A stretch of DNA of 64,000 nucleotides. Source: Glandiceps talaboti (Eukaryota > Hemichordata > Enteropneusta > Spengelidae). The translations under genes were made by a program, and so were the position numbers. Position 1 is the stretch's first letter; every line of letters starts with the position of its first letter. The stretch is taken from positions 14,393,151-14,457,150 of the forward strand of contig NC_135563.1 of the NCBI RefSeq assembly GCF_964340395.1, given 5' to 3'. The notes beneath the pieces are model-generated. The model searched no databases and was not told the origin of the DNA. It was given only the letters and a program-made list of their open reading frames with translations. This document shows positions 1 to 12,218 of this stretch, in pieces.

Positions 1-560
1 ACTAAATTCCCAGTATCATGCATGAAAAAATTACATTGTTAAAGTTACAGATTAAGCATTTGTAAATAGGGTTTGATACAATGATATAGTCGAAGACACA
101 GGCAAGGAAGAAATTATCTGTGTCTAAGAGTGGTGCTGTTAGTATAATAGTCTGTATGTGTAGCTCAAATTAAATCAAATAGAGACAAGAACATCAACAT
201 TATGTGTAAAGAATAAAACCAATTTCCATGTGTGTACCCGTCATTGTCTTTTAAGTTAATTTATTCCATGGATGTATTAGTAAACTCAGTAACAAAGTCC
301 CGGTTTATGCTATGGAGAGATCGGTGGGACCTGTGTACTCGGTACTAGCTTAGGTACTACGTAGGAACAGGTGTGCTAGTCGGAAGAAATCACGTACATC
401 TCCGGTACATCTCCGGCCTAAGTTGTATGTCATGTCTGTTTAGCTATGAAAAGTGTTACAATCTCATGAAATTATTTACTTTTTACGCATTTCGTACGGT
501 TTCCTTCGGGCTAGCAGTAGACGTTAGACTCTTCTCAGACACAATAAACCGAAATAAAAT
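1..560. other. Non-coding stretch, no gene seen
   Basis: Only short chance reading frames are present. I see no splice-bounded coding exon, RNA gene or clear repeat here. AT-rich non-coding sequence upstream of the decayed retroelement. Confidence 0.4.
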
Positions 561-564
561 AAAA

Positions 565-1410
565 TAAAATAGAGTGAAATGAATGAAACTATTTTCCAAA
601 CACAAACTTGAAAATTGTTACCTGAAATTTTCGACTGCACACATCAGTCTTCAGGAACCCACTATATTGACTCACTATTCAGATCAAGTGACTTTACGGA
701 CACGCAAGCCTAATACAGAGGGTCTTGTCTATATCGCCCGATGTCTCCGTTCAATGATTGTTTAAATGCCCGGATTTAAATAACCTTCTTCACTTCCTAC
801 TGCCTCTTTCAGCGTCTAGGATTTTCACGTTGTCATTGTCAACAGAATGTACTGGTGATGTAATAATGGATGCGACGAGAGACTGTTGATGCGTTGCATT
901 TTGGCCGTCTATACTCCAAGAAGTTTATCGTGATCTCTCTGTCTCTCCAATGTAAATATTCTTCACATGTATGGTCCTCTGTTAGAGCCTCCTTCTGGCG
1001 AGGTCGACCACGCCACATACGTTTTTCCTGCCAGTCTTGTCCTTTGAGGATATCGATAGTTGTCTCAGAGTTTGATGCAGGTATTTATTACGTATGAAGC
1101 AAAGATCCCTTTGAGTGCCTCAGAGGTGTCCTTGATATAGGCGAGGACCACTGATTTTTTCCTGGTGAAATCAATAAATCAAATTCCTTGCTTGGTTGTT
1201 CCCTTTACGGTTGGCTATAGTGTTGGCTCTTGAGACTGGCGAACCGTGACACTATCTCACACCCACTCAGGGTACCCGCACCTATGTAAATGTCTGGTTG
1301 ATGTCAGTCTTTCTTCTTGTTGGTCTGTGTATCTTTTCGTCACTGTAGGCCCTATGTAGTATGAAACGTCCGAATCACACCTACTTTATATTGTACTGCA
1401 TGGTTTCTTG
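565..1410 (-). pseudogene. Decayed Penelope-like element (RT C-terminus plus GIY-YIG)
   Basis: Read on the minus strand in shifting frames, this stretch follows the C-terminus of a Penelope-like retroelement protein in the right order. First comes an RT tail with a GYPEWV motif (about 1265-1300). Then come YIKDTSEALKGIF, TLRQ-KDKTGRKN-CGVV, and a GIY-YIG-like YIGETER (about 930-950). A late DNVKILDAERGSRK block lies near 800-840. Stops and frameshifts interrupt every block, so it cannot make a working protein. The 3' tail (about 585-640) holds AAATTGTTACCTGAAATTTT, also found in altered form near 18,900. RT joined to GIY-YIG is characteristic of Penelope-like elements. The family name is inference from these short blocks. 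Confidence 0.65.
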
Positions 1411-1535
1411 GAACAATTTTAGTTGATCAATACAATGTAGTTGATTTTGTGATCTGTCTTTAGATCACTCGCGCACGCGTAGATGCTCCATACATATCGT
1501 CAAACATTCACGTGCAACAGCGCCACCCCACACAC

Positions 1536-1765
1536 ATTCATTCATTCATTCATTCATACATACATACATACATACATACATACATACATACATACATACA
1601 TACATACATACAATGTACATACATACATACATACATACATACATACATACATACATACATACATACAATGTACATACATACATACATACATACATACATA
1701 CATACATACATACATACATACATACATACATACATACAATGTACATACATACATACATACATACA

Positions 1766-1796
<31 letters not shown>

Positions 1797-1797
1797 C
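1536..1797. repeat. (ATTC)n then (ATAC)n tetranucleotide microsatellite
   Basis: A short ATTC run passes into a long CATA/ATAC array interrupted three times by the same CAATGT variant at irregular spacing. All long reading frames here (YIHT or YVCM repeats) are artefacts of the four-base period. Confidence 0.95.
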
Positions 1798-3599
1798 ATT
1801 TAGTTACTTTCTTGTAATTATGTTTTAGTGCTGTAGTTTCTTTTGTAGTCTATGTAGTGTTTCTTGCCGATTCGAAGACCAATAAATACTATTATTATTA
1901 TTATACACATTATATACAGAGAATAGAGATGCTATTATTATTTTTACACTATGTCTCAGCGCATTGTACAACAAACTAACAACTAAAAGTGAAAAAAAAA
2001 TAATACAACAGCTACGAAAAAAACAGAAAAAACTCACCAAGAAAATGTCTCACAAGAAAGGTTACAGGGTGATTAACAGGTTTACAATGTAAATATAGGC
2101 AACAACCTTTCTTTTGTTCTACATATGTTTACCCCTTGGTGTTTACCAGCAATGCAATACTGCTTCTGCTAACACATAGTAATATACCGGATCCTCCTCT
2201 TTCCTCGGGGGTGTAACTCCAAATCCGGGACTCGAAATCATTGCGCTGTTACACTTGAGGGTCTACAGTGACGTACCCATGTGTTTTAGAAGCTGCTTCA
2301 ACGTGTATTACAGTCTGTAATGGCAGGATTTAGATATGCTAGGGTACGAGTCCCAGTGGTCAGTCAAAGTGATCAAATCATCCTATAGAAAGACGTCATT
2401 TTATGGAACAAAATCCATCGAGTGTCTTTCTCTGCATTTTAACTCGTAGAATGTACGTTAATTCATTGGAAAAGACAGCATTGTCTAACTCATCCGATCC
2501 TAATCACTCTATCCATTGACGACTTCAAATCCACCATGCATAGTGGTTCACAGAAGATTTATTGAGACAATGTACAAGTGTAACAACGAAGCTGACATTT
2601 CTATACATAAACAAGTGGTCTAATTGAATGGAAATCTGGTCTATATCTTACACACACATGAGAAACACTTCCACACAACAATAGAGTAAGAATAGTTTCT
2701 CGGGCCCAGTCGGTATTATTCGGGTTCATTCGGTCTTACTCGATGTAAAACAGCTATAATATGAAGATTCGTATAACTTAGCATAAAAGAGATGAGATAT
2801 ATTGTTTTAATCAAATCAAATCAAATCAAATCAAATCAAAGCCAAGTGATATTTCTGCGATGAGGTTTCATAATGTCAGAGCAAACTATTTTGTTCTTTC
2901 CACAAATGAAAATATAAATCAAAGCAGTGAAAGAAAATATTATGTTCTGGTTATCATAATATTGTTGCACTTTGTGTTCTTTGACCATTTTGTCAACGAG
3001 TAAATTTAATTAACCAGTACCAATGAATTAATTGATTCAGAATGGTACAGATATAAGTGTATGGAAGCTTTTGTATTGTGGTTAATTAATTAATTAATTG
3101 GTAATTTAATTGAGATAGAATAAAGTGAGTTTGAGACTATAGCTCAATGTTATTTGACGTCATCATCTTCTTGTAGATGTGGCTTTCACTATGATATAAA
3201 GAGTCATGCTATGAACACGAAATATCATAATATTGGATGTATTTTATGAAATGTGATTTTTTTATTAAAAAGATAATAAAATGATGATTCCAAATCTGAT
3301 GACACATATCCTCCGGGGCATCACTGATAAAGTTTTGGAAAATGTAATGACATTAATGTCGACATATGTCACATTGTTGGGACGGAATTTGATTAAGATT
3401 AAGTAGGTGTGCTCCTTTTTTTTATTACAAACCATCGTAAATATCAAAGTGTCATATAAAGCATAGAATTGTGAAAGTAAACATATGACGAGTCGGTCTC
3501 GCTAACAATTTCGTTCCTGACTGACGAATAAACACACTTCTAATATTGACACACTCAATATGATATTATAGCTAGTGTCTAAGCTAGTGTCTATTAGAT
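1798..3599. other. Non-coding stretch, no gene seen
   Basis: AT-rich DNA with a (TCAAA)6 run at 2811-2840 and a short TTAA run near 3085. No coding exon, RNA gene or transposon boundary recognised. Confidence 0.4.
2811..2840. repeat. (TCAAA)n pentanucleotide microsatellite
   Basis: Six perfect tandem TCAAA units are visible. Confidence 0.9.
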
Positions 3600-3752
3600 T
3601 GTATGTATGTATGTATGTATGTATGTATGTATGTATGTATGTATGTATGTATGTATGTTGTATGTATGTATGTATGTATGTATGTATGTTGTATGTATGT
3701 ATGTATGTATGTATGTATGTATGTATGTATGTATGTATGTATGTATGTATGC
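3600..3752. repeat. (ATGT)n tetranucleotide microsatellite
   Basis: Tandem ATGT with two single-step interruptions (TTGT) that shift the period. The repeat is the complement of the ATAC array at 1556-1797, in the opposite orientation. Confidence 0.95.
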
Positions 3753-4563
3753 TCCTTTTCGAGTCGCTGGTAACTCCTTCACACATTGGTACTTTCACGA
3801 GGAACCACTGCACATTGACCAACAGAATACTGGATGCAAGACGATGTATTTCGTAGCTCAACAAGTTTCAAGCCCAGAGATAAGAACGACGATATCTATA
3901 TCATGAGACATGTATGTGATCTAAAGTAGGAAGGACCCCCCCCCCCCCATGGAGAGATCCAGCTCTAACAATAGATGATGCTCTAGCGCCATAAAATGTA
4001 ATATATATAGCACAGAAACTGGGCGTTGTCACATTTACAAAACAGAGTCCAATTCATGTCGACATTAAACACTACGCCTAGAGTCATTTCAAGACTTCTG
4101 ATTGAATTAAATCTCACACCCACTTTATGTACCTGTATATCTCTGACGTGGAACTTATCAATAATAATTTATTCTTTAGAGAAGTGTCTCATTAAGATAT
4201 TAGACCACGATCATGGAGCAAAATCATTCTTTTTTCCTCTGCATTAAAATGACGTTTATCAATGTACCTGTATGTGTGTGTTTTGAAAGCCGGTTTGAAA
4301 TGCCTTCAAAATATGGTTCAACTACATAGTACTTTACAGTAACCAGAAAGTTTTTGCTTCGTAAATCAAGAAAAGTGATTTTTTTTGTGTGAATCATCTA
4401 TTCCTACAGAAAGATAATTACCATTTTCCCAGATTATTTTCGTTTTTTGTTTCTTAGTTGAAAAGTATACAACATGACTCATCGTCAATGTCACATTGAT
4501 AGCATGATTTTTTGATATGACTATTTTGTTCAAGTAATGAAACGTGACATAAATGTGTGAAAG

Positions 4564-5163
4564 TGTTACGGATGACAGAATACAACTTTTTAATATTCGC
4601 TAAGTTTCGATGTTTTGCGAGGTCACCGTGAACTCTCAGCTGTCATGAATTAACACTTAGAACAAATGTTTGCATTTCGCGAATAGTATTCTTCCAAGAT
4701 GACAACATTGAGTTATTAAAAGATCGTTGATGTCAAATAATGACTAATTACAGACAGTTGAAAGAACAATGACGTGATCACATTGTTTGGCTAGTTTTCA
4801 TATTTGCCAATATCATTTGCATTGAATTAAGGCGACGGCAATACTTCCGTTTTAGTCATTTATGGTGCTGATTACTTTATCATCCAATCATTTGAGTATT
4901 GTATATTTTATGTTTATAAGAATTGAATGGAATAATAAAATTATGGATTCAGTCTTTGGAAGGGACGGTCCGAGGTCAGGAGCTTCGATCTGCTCCGTGG
5001 CCACTTCCGAATGATCCAGGTTAACCATGAACATTGTGTGTAGTCTGAGCTAATTCCCTAAAAGTCCAAGTCGATCCCGTGTACGGAAAGAGAGTGGAGA
5101 GAGAGAGTAACATGGAGGAGGGTTACCTTAACAGAAGAGGTTACCCCCCCTCAATTCGTTACA
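4564..5163 (+). repeat. 5' LTR
   Basis: Left 600-bp terminal repeat with TG...CA ends. It has an AATAAA at 4934 and a C-rich end with a run of seven C. It matches the right repeat base for base in my reading. Confidence 0.88.
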
Positions 5164-5332
5164 TTGGTGGAAAAACCGGCCTTGGACTAGAAGGACCATT
5201 GTGAGACAAATTTAAACTTTATGAAGAATAATTGACAACCTTTGAGAAGAAAAAAAAAACAACGCCGCTGGGTGAGTGAGAAATCGATGACTCGATAACT
5301 TTTCGAAAGGAAACTTTAATGATTATGTTGCA

Positions 5333-5629
5333 ATGGTTGGAATTCAACTCGAACTAGAACTTGTAAAATATTGCAGTGACGGACTAAGACATCTCAGAAG
5401 GAGGAATTGTGTTTCAAAACGTGGAATTGTGAATAAACAGACAGCGATAGAGACTTTGACAAACGTTGTAGCAGTGAAACCTTCAACGGGGACCGAACAA
5501 CTGCCATGCGATTGGAGATATCACGTATCGGACGCTGATGCAGACCGAAGCAGTTTGCATATGAACTACGGTTTAAGACTTTTGAAGGACAAACAACTCA
5601 TTAATCATACGGTAGTAGAGATTTGCTAA
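5333..5629 (+). CDS. Short ORF inside the LTR element, function unknown
   Basis: The only reading frame of note between the two LTRs is 98 codons, starting MVGIQLELELVKYC. It lies about 170 bp after the left LTR, where gag would begin in a full element. I see no zinc knuckle, capsid major homology region or enzyme motif, and the rest of the internal region has no continuation. It could be a gag remnant or chance. Confidence 0.25.
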   Translation: MVGIQLELELVKYCSDGLRHLRRRNCVSKRGIVNKQTAIETLTNVVAVKPSTGTEQLPCDWRYHVSDADADRSSLHMNYGLRLLKDKQLINHTVVEIC

Positions 5630-6693
5630 AGATTGACATTATTTTATTCCTCGAATTCATTTCTATTCATGATCAGCAATTTTTGTACTGTGTGTACAGA
5701 GAAATGTGTAAGAAATAATATTTGTATGCTCGATTTAGTTTGACGATGAACAATTCTTGAAATCTATTTTCTTATCAGAATCATTTTAGTGATGCTGTTT
5801 TACATCTCAACGGTCGCGTACAAGCAGAAAGAATATTATTGATTTATCTATGGAGAAAATATTTGTTTTAATAAGAATATTTATTGAAGTATGGTGTATT
5901 GGAAACTCCTCGAAGTTTTGTTGACTCTGAGTTGTAGTGAGCCGAAACGCGACAGATAAATGCGTTGCTCACAAGTTGAGTCTGATTTTGTGATGTATAG
6001 TTCCTACACAGTAAAGGAAGGAACTATGTTGATATAGTATTTTATTGAATCTGCAGTACAAGATAAATATTTGATTTTCAAAATTTGAGTTTAAAACAGA
6101 GATCCGACCGAAATGAGCTGTGTTATTGTCTATGCAAAAATTCCTTTCAAATACCGCAAGAATTTCTGAAATTCCTCAGATGCTAAAAACCCGTATGATA
6201 ACTGCTAGTCCAACTTTTTTCAATCGTAAACGACGTAAAGTTGTTGTTTTTCACAAAAAAGAAAGGCATCATTTGTTTGATGAAATTATCATCTATTTCT
6301 CGATTTTTGAGTTGTCAATGAAGAGTACCTGTATGATAGATTTTACAAGTCAAGGATTTCATTTTTATCTGGGTAAAAGATAGGCACGGCTGTGTGAGTG
6401 ATTGTATAGTCTGGCCAGACGTTGTATGGTAGAGGAGCTGTATGACTCTAAAGGTACTTCTTGAATAACCTCTCGCATTATCGTCAATGTTGAAAAAGAT
6501 AATCGCTGCAATTCCAATCTTTGAAAGTAAACTGCCTGTCTCGAAATCAGACTGCTGTTCACGAAATGAGCAGACGTCCATACTATTCCAAGTTTAACTT
6601 CTTTAATTGTTTGTACTTTTCTCCTTTTCTATCGATTTACAAAATCATAAAAATGTTTCATTTATGAAAGGCAATTATTTTGAATATTTTAAT

Positions 6694-6713
6694 GTGTGGC
6701 GGGGACGCCACAC
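6694..6713 (+). other. Perfect 8-bp hairpin with GGGA loop before 3' LTR
   Basis: GTGTGGCG and CGCCACAC pair perfectly around a GGGA loop, which fits the GNRA tetraloop pattern. It sits about 18 bp before the right LTR, next to the purine-rich stretch, and would be part of the element's RNA. Confidence 0.7.
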
Positions 6714-6731
6714 TTTGGGAAAAGGTGATAG

Positions 6732-7331
6732 TGTTACGGATGACAGAATACAACTTTTTAATATTCGCTAAGTTTCGATGTTTTGCGAGGTCACCGTGAA
6801 CTCTCAGCTGTCATGAATTAACACTTAGAACAAATGTTTGCATTTCGCGAATAGTATTCTTCCAAGATGACAACATTGAGTTATTAAAAGATCGTTGATG
6901 TCAAATAATGACTAATTACAGACAGTTGAAAGAACAATGACGTGATCACATTGTTTGGCTAGTTTTCATATTTGCCAATATCATTTGCATTGAATTAAGG
7001 CGACGGCAATACTTCCGTTTTAGTCATTTATGGTGCTGATTACTTTATCATCCAATCATTTGAGTATTGTATATTTTATGTTTATAAGAATTGAATGGAA
7101 TAATAAAATTATGGATTCAGTCTTTGGAAGGGACGGTCCGAGGTCAGGAGCTTCGATCTGCTCCGTGGCCACTTCCGAATGATCCAGGTTAACCATGAAC
7201 ATTGTGTGTAGTCTGAGCTAATTCCCTAAAAGTCCAAGTCGATCCCGTGTACGGAAAGAGAGTGGAGAGAGAGAGTAACATGGAGGAGGGTTACCTTAAC
7301 AGAAGAGGTTACCCCCCCTCAATTCGTTACA
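6732..7331 (+). repeat. 3' LTR
   Basis: Right 600-bp terminal repeat, read as identical to 4564-5163, with AATAAA at 7102. It is followed by AAAG, matching the sequence before the left LTR. Confidence 0.88.
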
Positions 7332-9360
7332 AAAGCACTGCCATGGCTGGAAAATCGTAGTGACCAAGTTATATGACATGATCACTGAGGCTGGAAAATG
7401 AATACTTTTGTAAGATATTTTCTGAGATAGTAGTCATTATTGACATTTGTGTATATGGTGTACTATTGCCGTTACTGTTAAAGACAAAGTTACTGTATTG
7501 TATTGTCATGTGTGTTGCCGATTTTTCGCCCGAAACTCAACATATAATCTATACGCTGTAAGTTTATTTTTAGGACCAGACAGACTATTACGTTGCATTA
7601 TATAAGCTTACACTCAAATGTTACGTTACAACATGACACACTTTCACAGACACAGACAAACTGATAAAAGAGTCGCGTGAACCACAGACAAGTACATGAA
7701 TGTGCATGAACCTACATCAGAGGGGCCTGGTGTTGTTTTTGTACCAGTATTTGTCAGTTTGATAGTGATGAGAAGTAGACTTTTTTTTCCGTTCTGATCA
7801 CAGGCGTTTCTATATAACTCCTGCAATGGTAGTATATGTATAAATATTGTTTTCTAATATAGAGTCAAAATCATTTAATTTGTATGTATACTTATAATGG
7901 GAATATTGATTAACGTTCAGTATATGCAATTGTCATGGGAAGGGTCATGTTTTACAAAATGGGACAAAGGGAGGGTCACATTTTACGAATGGAGAATGGG
8001 GGAGGGTCATGTTTTTCTTAACAGACCATGTGTGAATTCATCCAGCCCCCCTTGTAAATACTGAAGGCTCCCTAATACAATTTGTACTTATCTGTATACT
8101 TCAGCAATAAAGGAGTACTTCTGACATGAATGTTCCAAAAATCTCAGTAGTAAGGTCATTTTTGTATTCATTTACTGAAAATTCATGAAATTTGACTTTT
8201 TAATGCACACACATACCTTTACACAGCTTTGTACATCTCTTGCCTGCAGCATAGAATAGAATAGTATTCGACCCGCTCAGTGTGTGATTTCTGAAGATTA
8301 CAGGAAGTCCAACACAAAATGAGAATAGAAGCTGACGACTGAAAAATGACTACTGGGGATCGATTGAAATGGTAAGGACACCCAGTCACTGAATGAATTG
8401 GCTATCCTACGGAGAGTGCTTCAGTTCGAATGTAATTTCCCTACAGCTTTGGTTAATGTCGCTTCTACCCGTTAATATCATAAAACACTGGCACAGTAGA
8501 TTCTTGTTTTCACATTTCGGGTCATTACCAAGTCAGATTCAATCCCATCAAGTGACAGCTTCGATTAATGACTGATTAACTTAATACCACCAAATGCAGG
8601 CACAATCCATATGTCTGTTTCGCGCATGGGGACCGTAAAATTACACTCGATTGAAGATGCGATGACCGGCATCTGGCTCTGCTAATTAACAATTTCACAC
8701 GGTGAATCCATTGTTAGTTAATTTGACTAGCGACTTTAGTGACTGTAATTGGGCATTTCAATTAAGCAATTACAATGTACAGATAATTGGCCTGTGGTTA
8801 GCAGACAGCGTAACGGAATCAATACTTCCAGGCAAACATAAGGATAACAGCTCGTATTAAGAGCAATGGGAGATAACGGCTTTTATATATAAAGCAACCG
8901 ACAAACTGACAAATTGATTGTCATTCCGTATGAATTAAGACGATTGTAATGGTAGTTTTAACCTGTCCAAGCTGTATCTTAACCTCCTAAGGACGAGTTT
9001 TAAAAGCTTCCCCTAAATCCAAGAATGCAAATGGTATAATCTTTACCGGCTGAATTGAACACGAGGCTGAACAATTCATCAATGTTAGCTTTATGACCAA
9101 GGGCGTTTTTATCTCTAATCGATATTCCTTGTGTAGGTGTGTTTATTTCTATCTCTAGCTTGAAATATTCACCTCTTGATGGAGCAATATGATAAAACCT
9201 AAATACACTGTATACCTGAGCAACTTGAAGTTTCCTCCTAACCCAGTAAACATTCTGATGACAGCAAACAGCACTAGATTGGGTGTTTCACGAAGAAATC
9301 ATGTTCAGACCAAAATGCATACCAATAACAGACATGTTTGTCTTGAAGAACTTCTCTTTA
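7332..9360. other. Non-coding stretch with AT-rich homeodomain-type motifs
   Basis: No gene is seen. Between about 8560 and 8960 there are many TAATTA/CAATTA-type words (GCTAATTAACAA, TTAGTTAATTTG, TTCAATTAAGCAATTAC). Sequence complexity there is higher than in neighbouring repeats. That is compatible with a regulatory element, but conservation cannot be judged from one sequence. Confidence 0.3.
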
Positions 9361-9880
9361 GGCACATAGAGGAACACCCCAACCAAACTTCATTCAGCCC
9401 ATCTGTAAAATAGTTTGGGTTTACTAAAAGTTACAGTTTTTGTCAAATCTGCATATCAATGATGGAGTCGGAAATTCTCCATTTTATAATAGACACCCCT
9501 AGAAAGATCTGAACCAAATTTAAGACTCGCCTGGCAGGTAGATTGTGTGTTTTTAGACCTAATTTGCATATTAACAACAGAATCATAATGTTGAACATTT
9601 GTACATCTGGACATCACGGAACATCCAAAGCACATTTCAGACTAATCTACTCAGTAGTTTCTGAGTTTGGGTTTTTGACCAAAAATAAGTTTTTAAACCC
9701 AAATTTGCATATGAAGATTTACGTCATCTTGTCTTAAATAATCATATACGTATCCTTAGAAACAGTAGTTTATCTTTTTTGAACTAACATAATCTTTTTT
9801 AAACCTGTAGGTTTTGGACACAAAATCACTTTTTATGTCTAATCTAATATGCATATCACTGATCCGATCATTTTGTCTTG
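9360..9880. repeat. Degenerate tandem repeat, ~115-145 bp period
   Basis: A block of the form AAATTTGCATAT preceded by a T/A-rich GGGTTTTTGACC-like segment recurs at about 9451, 9566, 9707 and 9851. Copies are strongly diverged. Probably an old tandem array or transposon core. Confidence 0.55.
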
Positions 9881-10159
9881 AGCACTCCACAAGTAGGCAC
9901 GTAAAGTAATATCCTTGCTGAATATAAAGGTAATTCGTCTAACGGCTTGTTCTAACAATTCATATACATATTATACACATAGTTTGGGAGACACAGACTT
10001 TACAATTACTATAAAAATCGCCGGTAAATATGGAAATCGTTTGATTTGTATGAATATATTGTCAAAAGATGGAAAACACAATAGACAGGCCACGGCCACT
10101 TCGAATATTATAAGCAACAAAAATACTCGCACAGTGAGAGTATAGGGGGGAGAAAATAA

Positions 10160-10620
10160 AGTGCGCCACCATTGTTCAGTTAAGGTAATTGTCATCTGTT
10201 TTGAGCATATTTGGAAATAAAGGGCAGTCAGTCAGTGGACGATACTATTTGTTTTGACAGATATCTCATAACCTTTTGTACCTTATTTTAAAATTGCTCG
10301 CTATGTTTTTGAAAATTTCGTAAATCATAAGGAATGTTATTAGTTTCGTACGAAAAGTATTTTCTGTGACATGCAGGCGTAAAAACACTATAGATAGACC
10401 AAAGGAATTTGGAGTATATTGTAAAAAAAAGTAACGGTATTCAGAATATTAACTGTGGTTACACTATGATGAGGCAAGTACGTCGCCATTGTTCAGCTGT
10501 TATTGACACGTTTATTTTGAGCATACCATGGTCTAGTAGTTGAAGTTTAAAAGGTATTCAGCCAGTTAACGACACTGTGAGCTTTCAAGATATTAGACCT
10601 CCATTTATTGAAAGTGGCAC
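10160..10620. repeat. Two diverged direct copies, ~318 bp apart
   Basis: CCATTGTTCAG, then TTTTGAGCATA, then CAGTCAG/CAGCCAG followed by a GACGATACT/AACGACACT block occur in the same order from about 10,163 and again from about 10,481. This marks an old tandem duplication downstream of the K+ channel. Confidence 0.5.
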
Positions 10621-11496
10621 AAGCTGAGCTGAACTACAAATTCTAACTTGGGTTGTTTACAAACAACAGTTAGGCTACGTTATACACAATATCTCGATGA
10701 AACTATACCAATATATCATATGTATTACATGTATATTATGATGCGCATATATAAAAAGCGCCATCTGGCGTTGAACTATGTAAAAGCACAGCTTAGGGCA
10801 TATTGGAGTTAGTATATGTACATGTATATATGTCTTCGAATCGTTCATATTATGCCTGAATCCGGGTCTCGACAATCCTTTCGAATTCAAACAAACCACA
10901 GAGTCAACAAGGATAAGATCTGTCTGTGAGCAAACCAAACGACTGTGCAAATAGAAGATTTTCCTTTTACAAATTCGTACCTGTATATAATATTTTCCTT
11001 CACGTAGACATAATGAATCAACGTTTCCAACCATCATGTTACACCTGTGATCTTGTTTTGCTTGAATATTCCACACATTTTTTTTTCTGCAACGACTTGT
11101 TCACGTTGACATGAATTCAGAACCCATGTCAAGTAAATTCGGACAGATCTAAAAATCGGAAAAAAATGTGATGTGTAGTCTTCTATGCTGATCCGATAAC
11201 GAGCTATAAGCTTATACGTTTGCTTCAAACAGATGACTGCGAAGGACTCGGGAGATCAGATTCACTGCCTCAAGAAATATGAAATTCTTCGTTCGTTGGA
11301 CGCCAGTAGAATATCGCCAAATCTCATGGACGACATTGTAAACTGCTGTAGAGTCGACTTTGTGTTGCGGGTAGTCTGTATGTGACGTACTGGCTTTGAG
11401 GAGTCATTCAATAAGTCCCTTTGACAAACTGACGAATGACAAGTTCAACTCTGGATCCGATCCCACGCACAGATTTCAGTAGCAGTTCTACCACTT

Positions 11497-12218
11497 CTAA
11501 TTTTGGCGAATAACTGCTCGAAGACGAATATTAGATAAACGATCCTGAAATTCTTTATGGTATCGACTTAATTTCTTCTGGATGAGAGCTACACTCATAG
11601 ACATCAAAGCAAGACCCGTCATTGAATAAAAGATCCAGTACACAAAGTAACCAGCCGTGCGTTTTTCAGCCGCCGGTAAGATATCACCAAAGCCCATAGT
11701 CGATATTGTTACCACGGTAAAGTACACAGCGTCTGCATATGACCATTCATGCCAGAAGGTGTCAATTATGGAACCAATCAGTATGAAAAACATCATCATT
11801 ACCATGACAACCATTGCTGGAACTTTGTAGCCGTCTACATAAACAGGTTCAAGTTCCTCCTCATCAACTTGAACTTCCTGGTCACGTGACTTTAGAACAC
11901 CTTCTTTCCATTTAGTCTTTGTGGAACTACCGGTAGTATCACGGAGGTACTCTCCTTTGAACTTGGTGCGGAATTGCTCATTTCGAAATGATGATTTGAC
12001 GTCACTGTTGGCTTTAAAAGAGATAACAGCTGGAGTTTTTGCCGATACTCGGTTGCTCGACGCACGTGAACACAACTTTATATACAGTGCGTTCACCAAC
12101 CAGGCCAAACCAGTACCGATATGTGCCAGAAAGACTAACATCATAGGTATACCAAATATAGCATAGATTATACAGGCCACTTTACCAGTTTTACTTTTAG
12201 GTGTTATATGTCCATAAC
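11497..12218 (-). CDS. K2P channel exon 2 (filter 1 to C-terminus)
   Basis: Acceptor TTTTATTGCAG precedes GTTATGGACA. Encodes YGHITP through TM2, loop, TM3, pore 2 (GFG) and TM4, ending in RAVIRQN and TAG. The short C-terminal tail has no obvious trafficking motif. Confidence 0.93.

Larger units (their letters stand above)
4564..7331 (+). mobile_element. Non-autonomous LTR retroelement, 2.77 kb
   Basis: Two direct 600-bp repeats (4564-5163 and 6732-7331) flank about 1.57 kb. I read them side by side and found no difference. Each starts TGTTACG and ends GTTACA, the TG...CA form of LTRs. A 4-bp AAAG occurs just before the left LTR (4560-4563) and just after the right one (7332-7335), fitting a target-site duplication. 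A TGG-starting segment one base after the left LTR (5165 on) is a candidate primer-binding site. A purine-rich stretch with GGGAAAAGG precedes the right LTR. An AATAAA lies in each LTR (4934, 7102) on the plus strand. No protease, RT, RNase H or integrase can be read inside, so it would depend on an autonomous partner. Confidence 0.88.

Noticed and set aside
1483-1828. Repetitive ORFs of YIHT, YVCM, STVQ, SVCL, RERE type here and at 3.6, 12.7, 29.6 and 46.3 kb
   Set aside because: Translations of microsatellites, open in several frames and both strands.
10675-11076. 133-codon minus-strand ORF downstream of the K2P stop
   Set aside because: No recognisable motif and no splice signals. It probably lies in the 3' UTR or flank.
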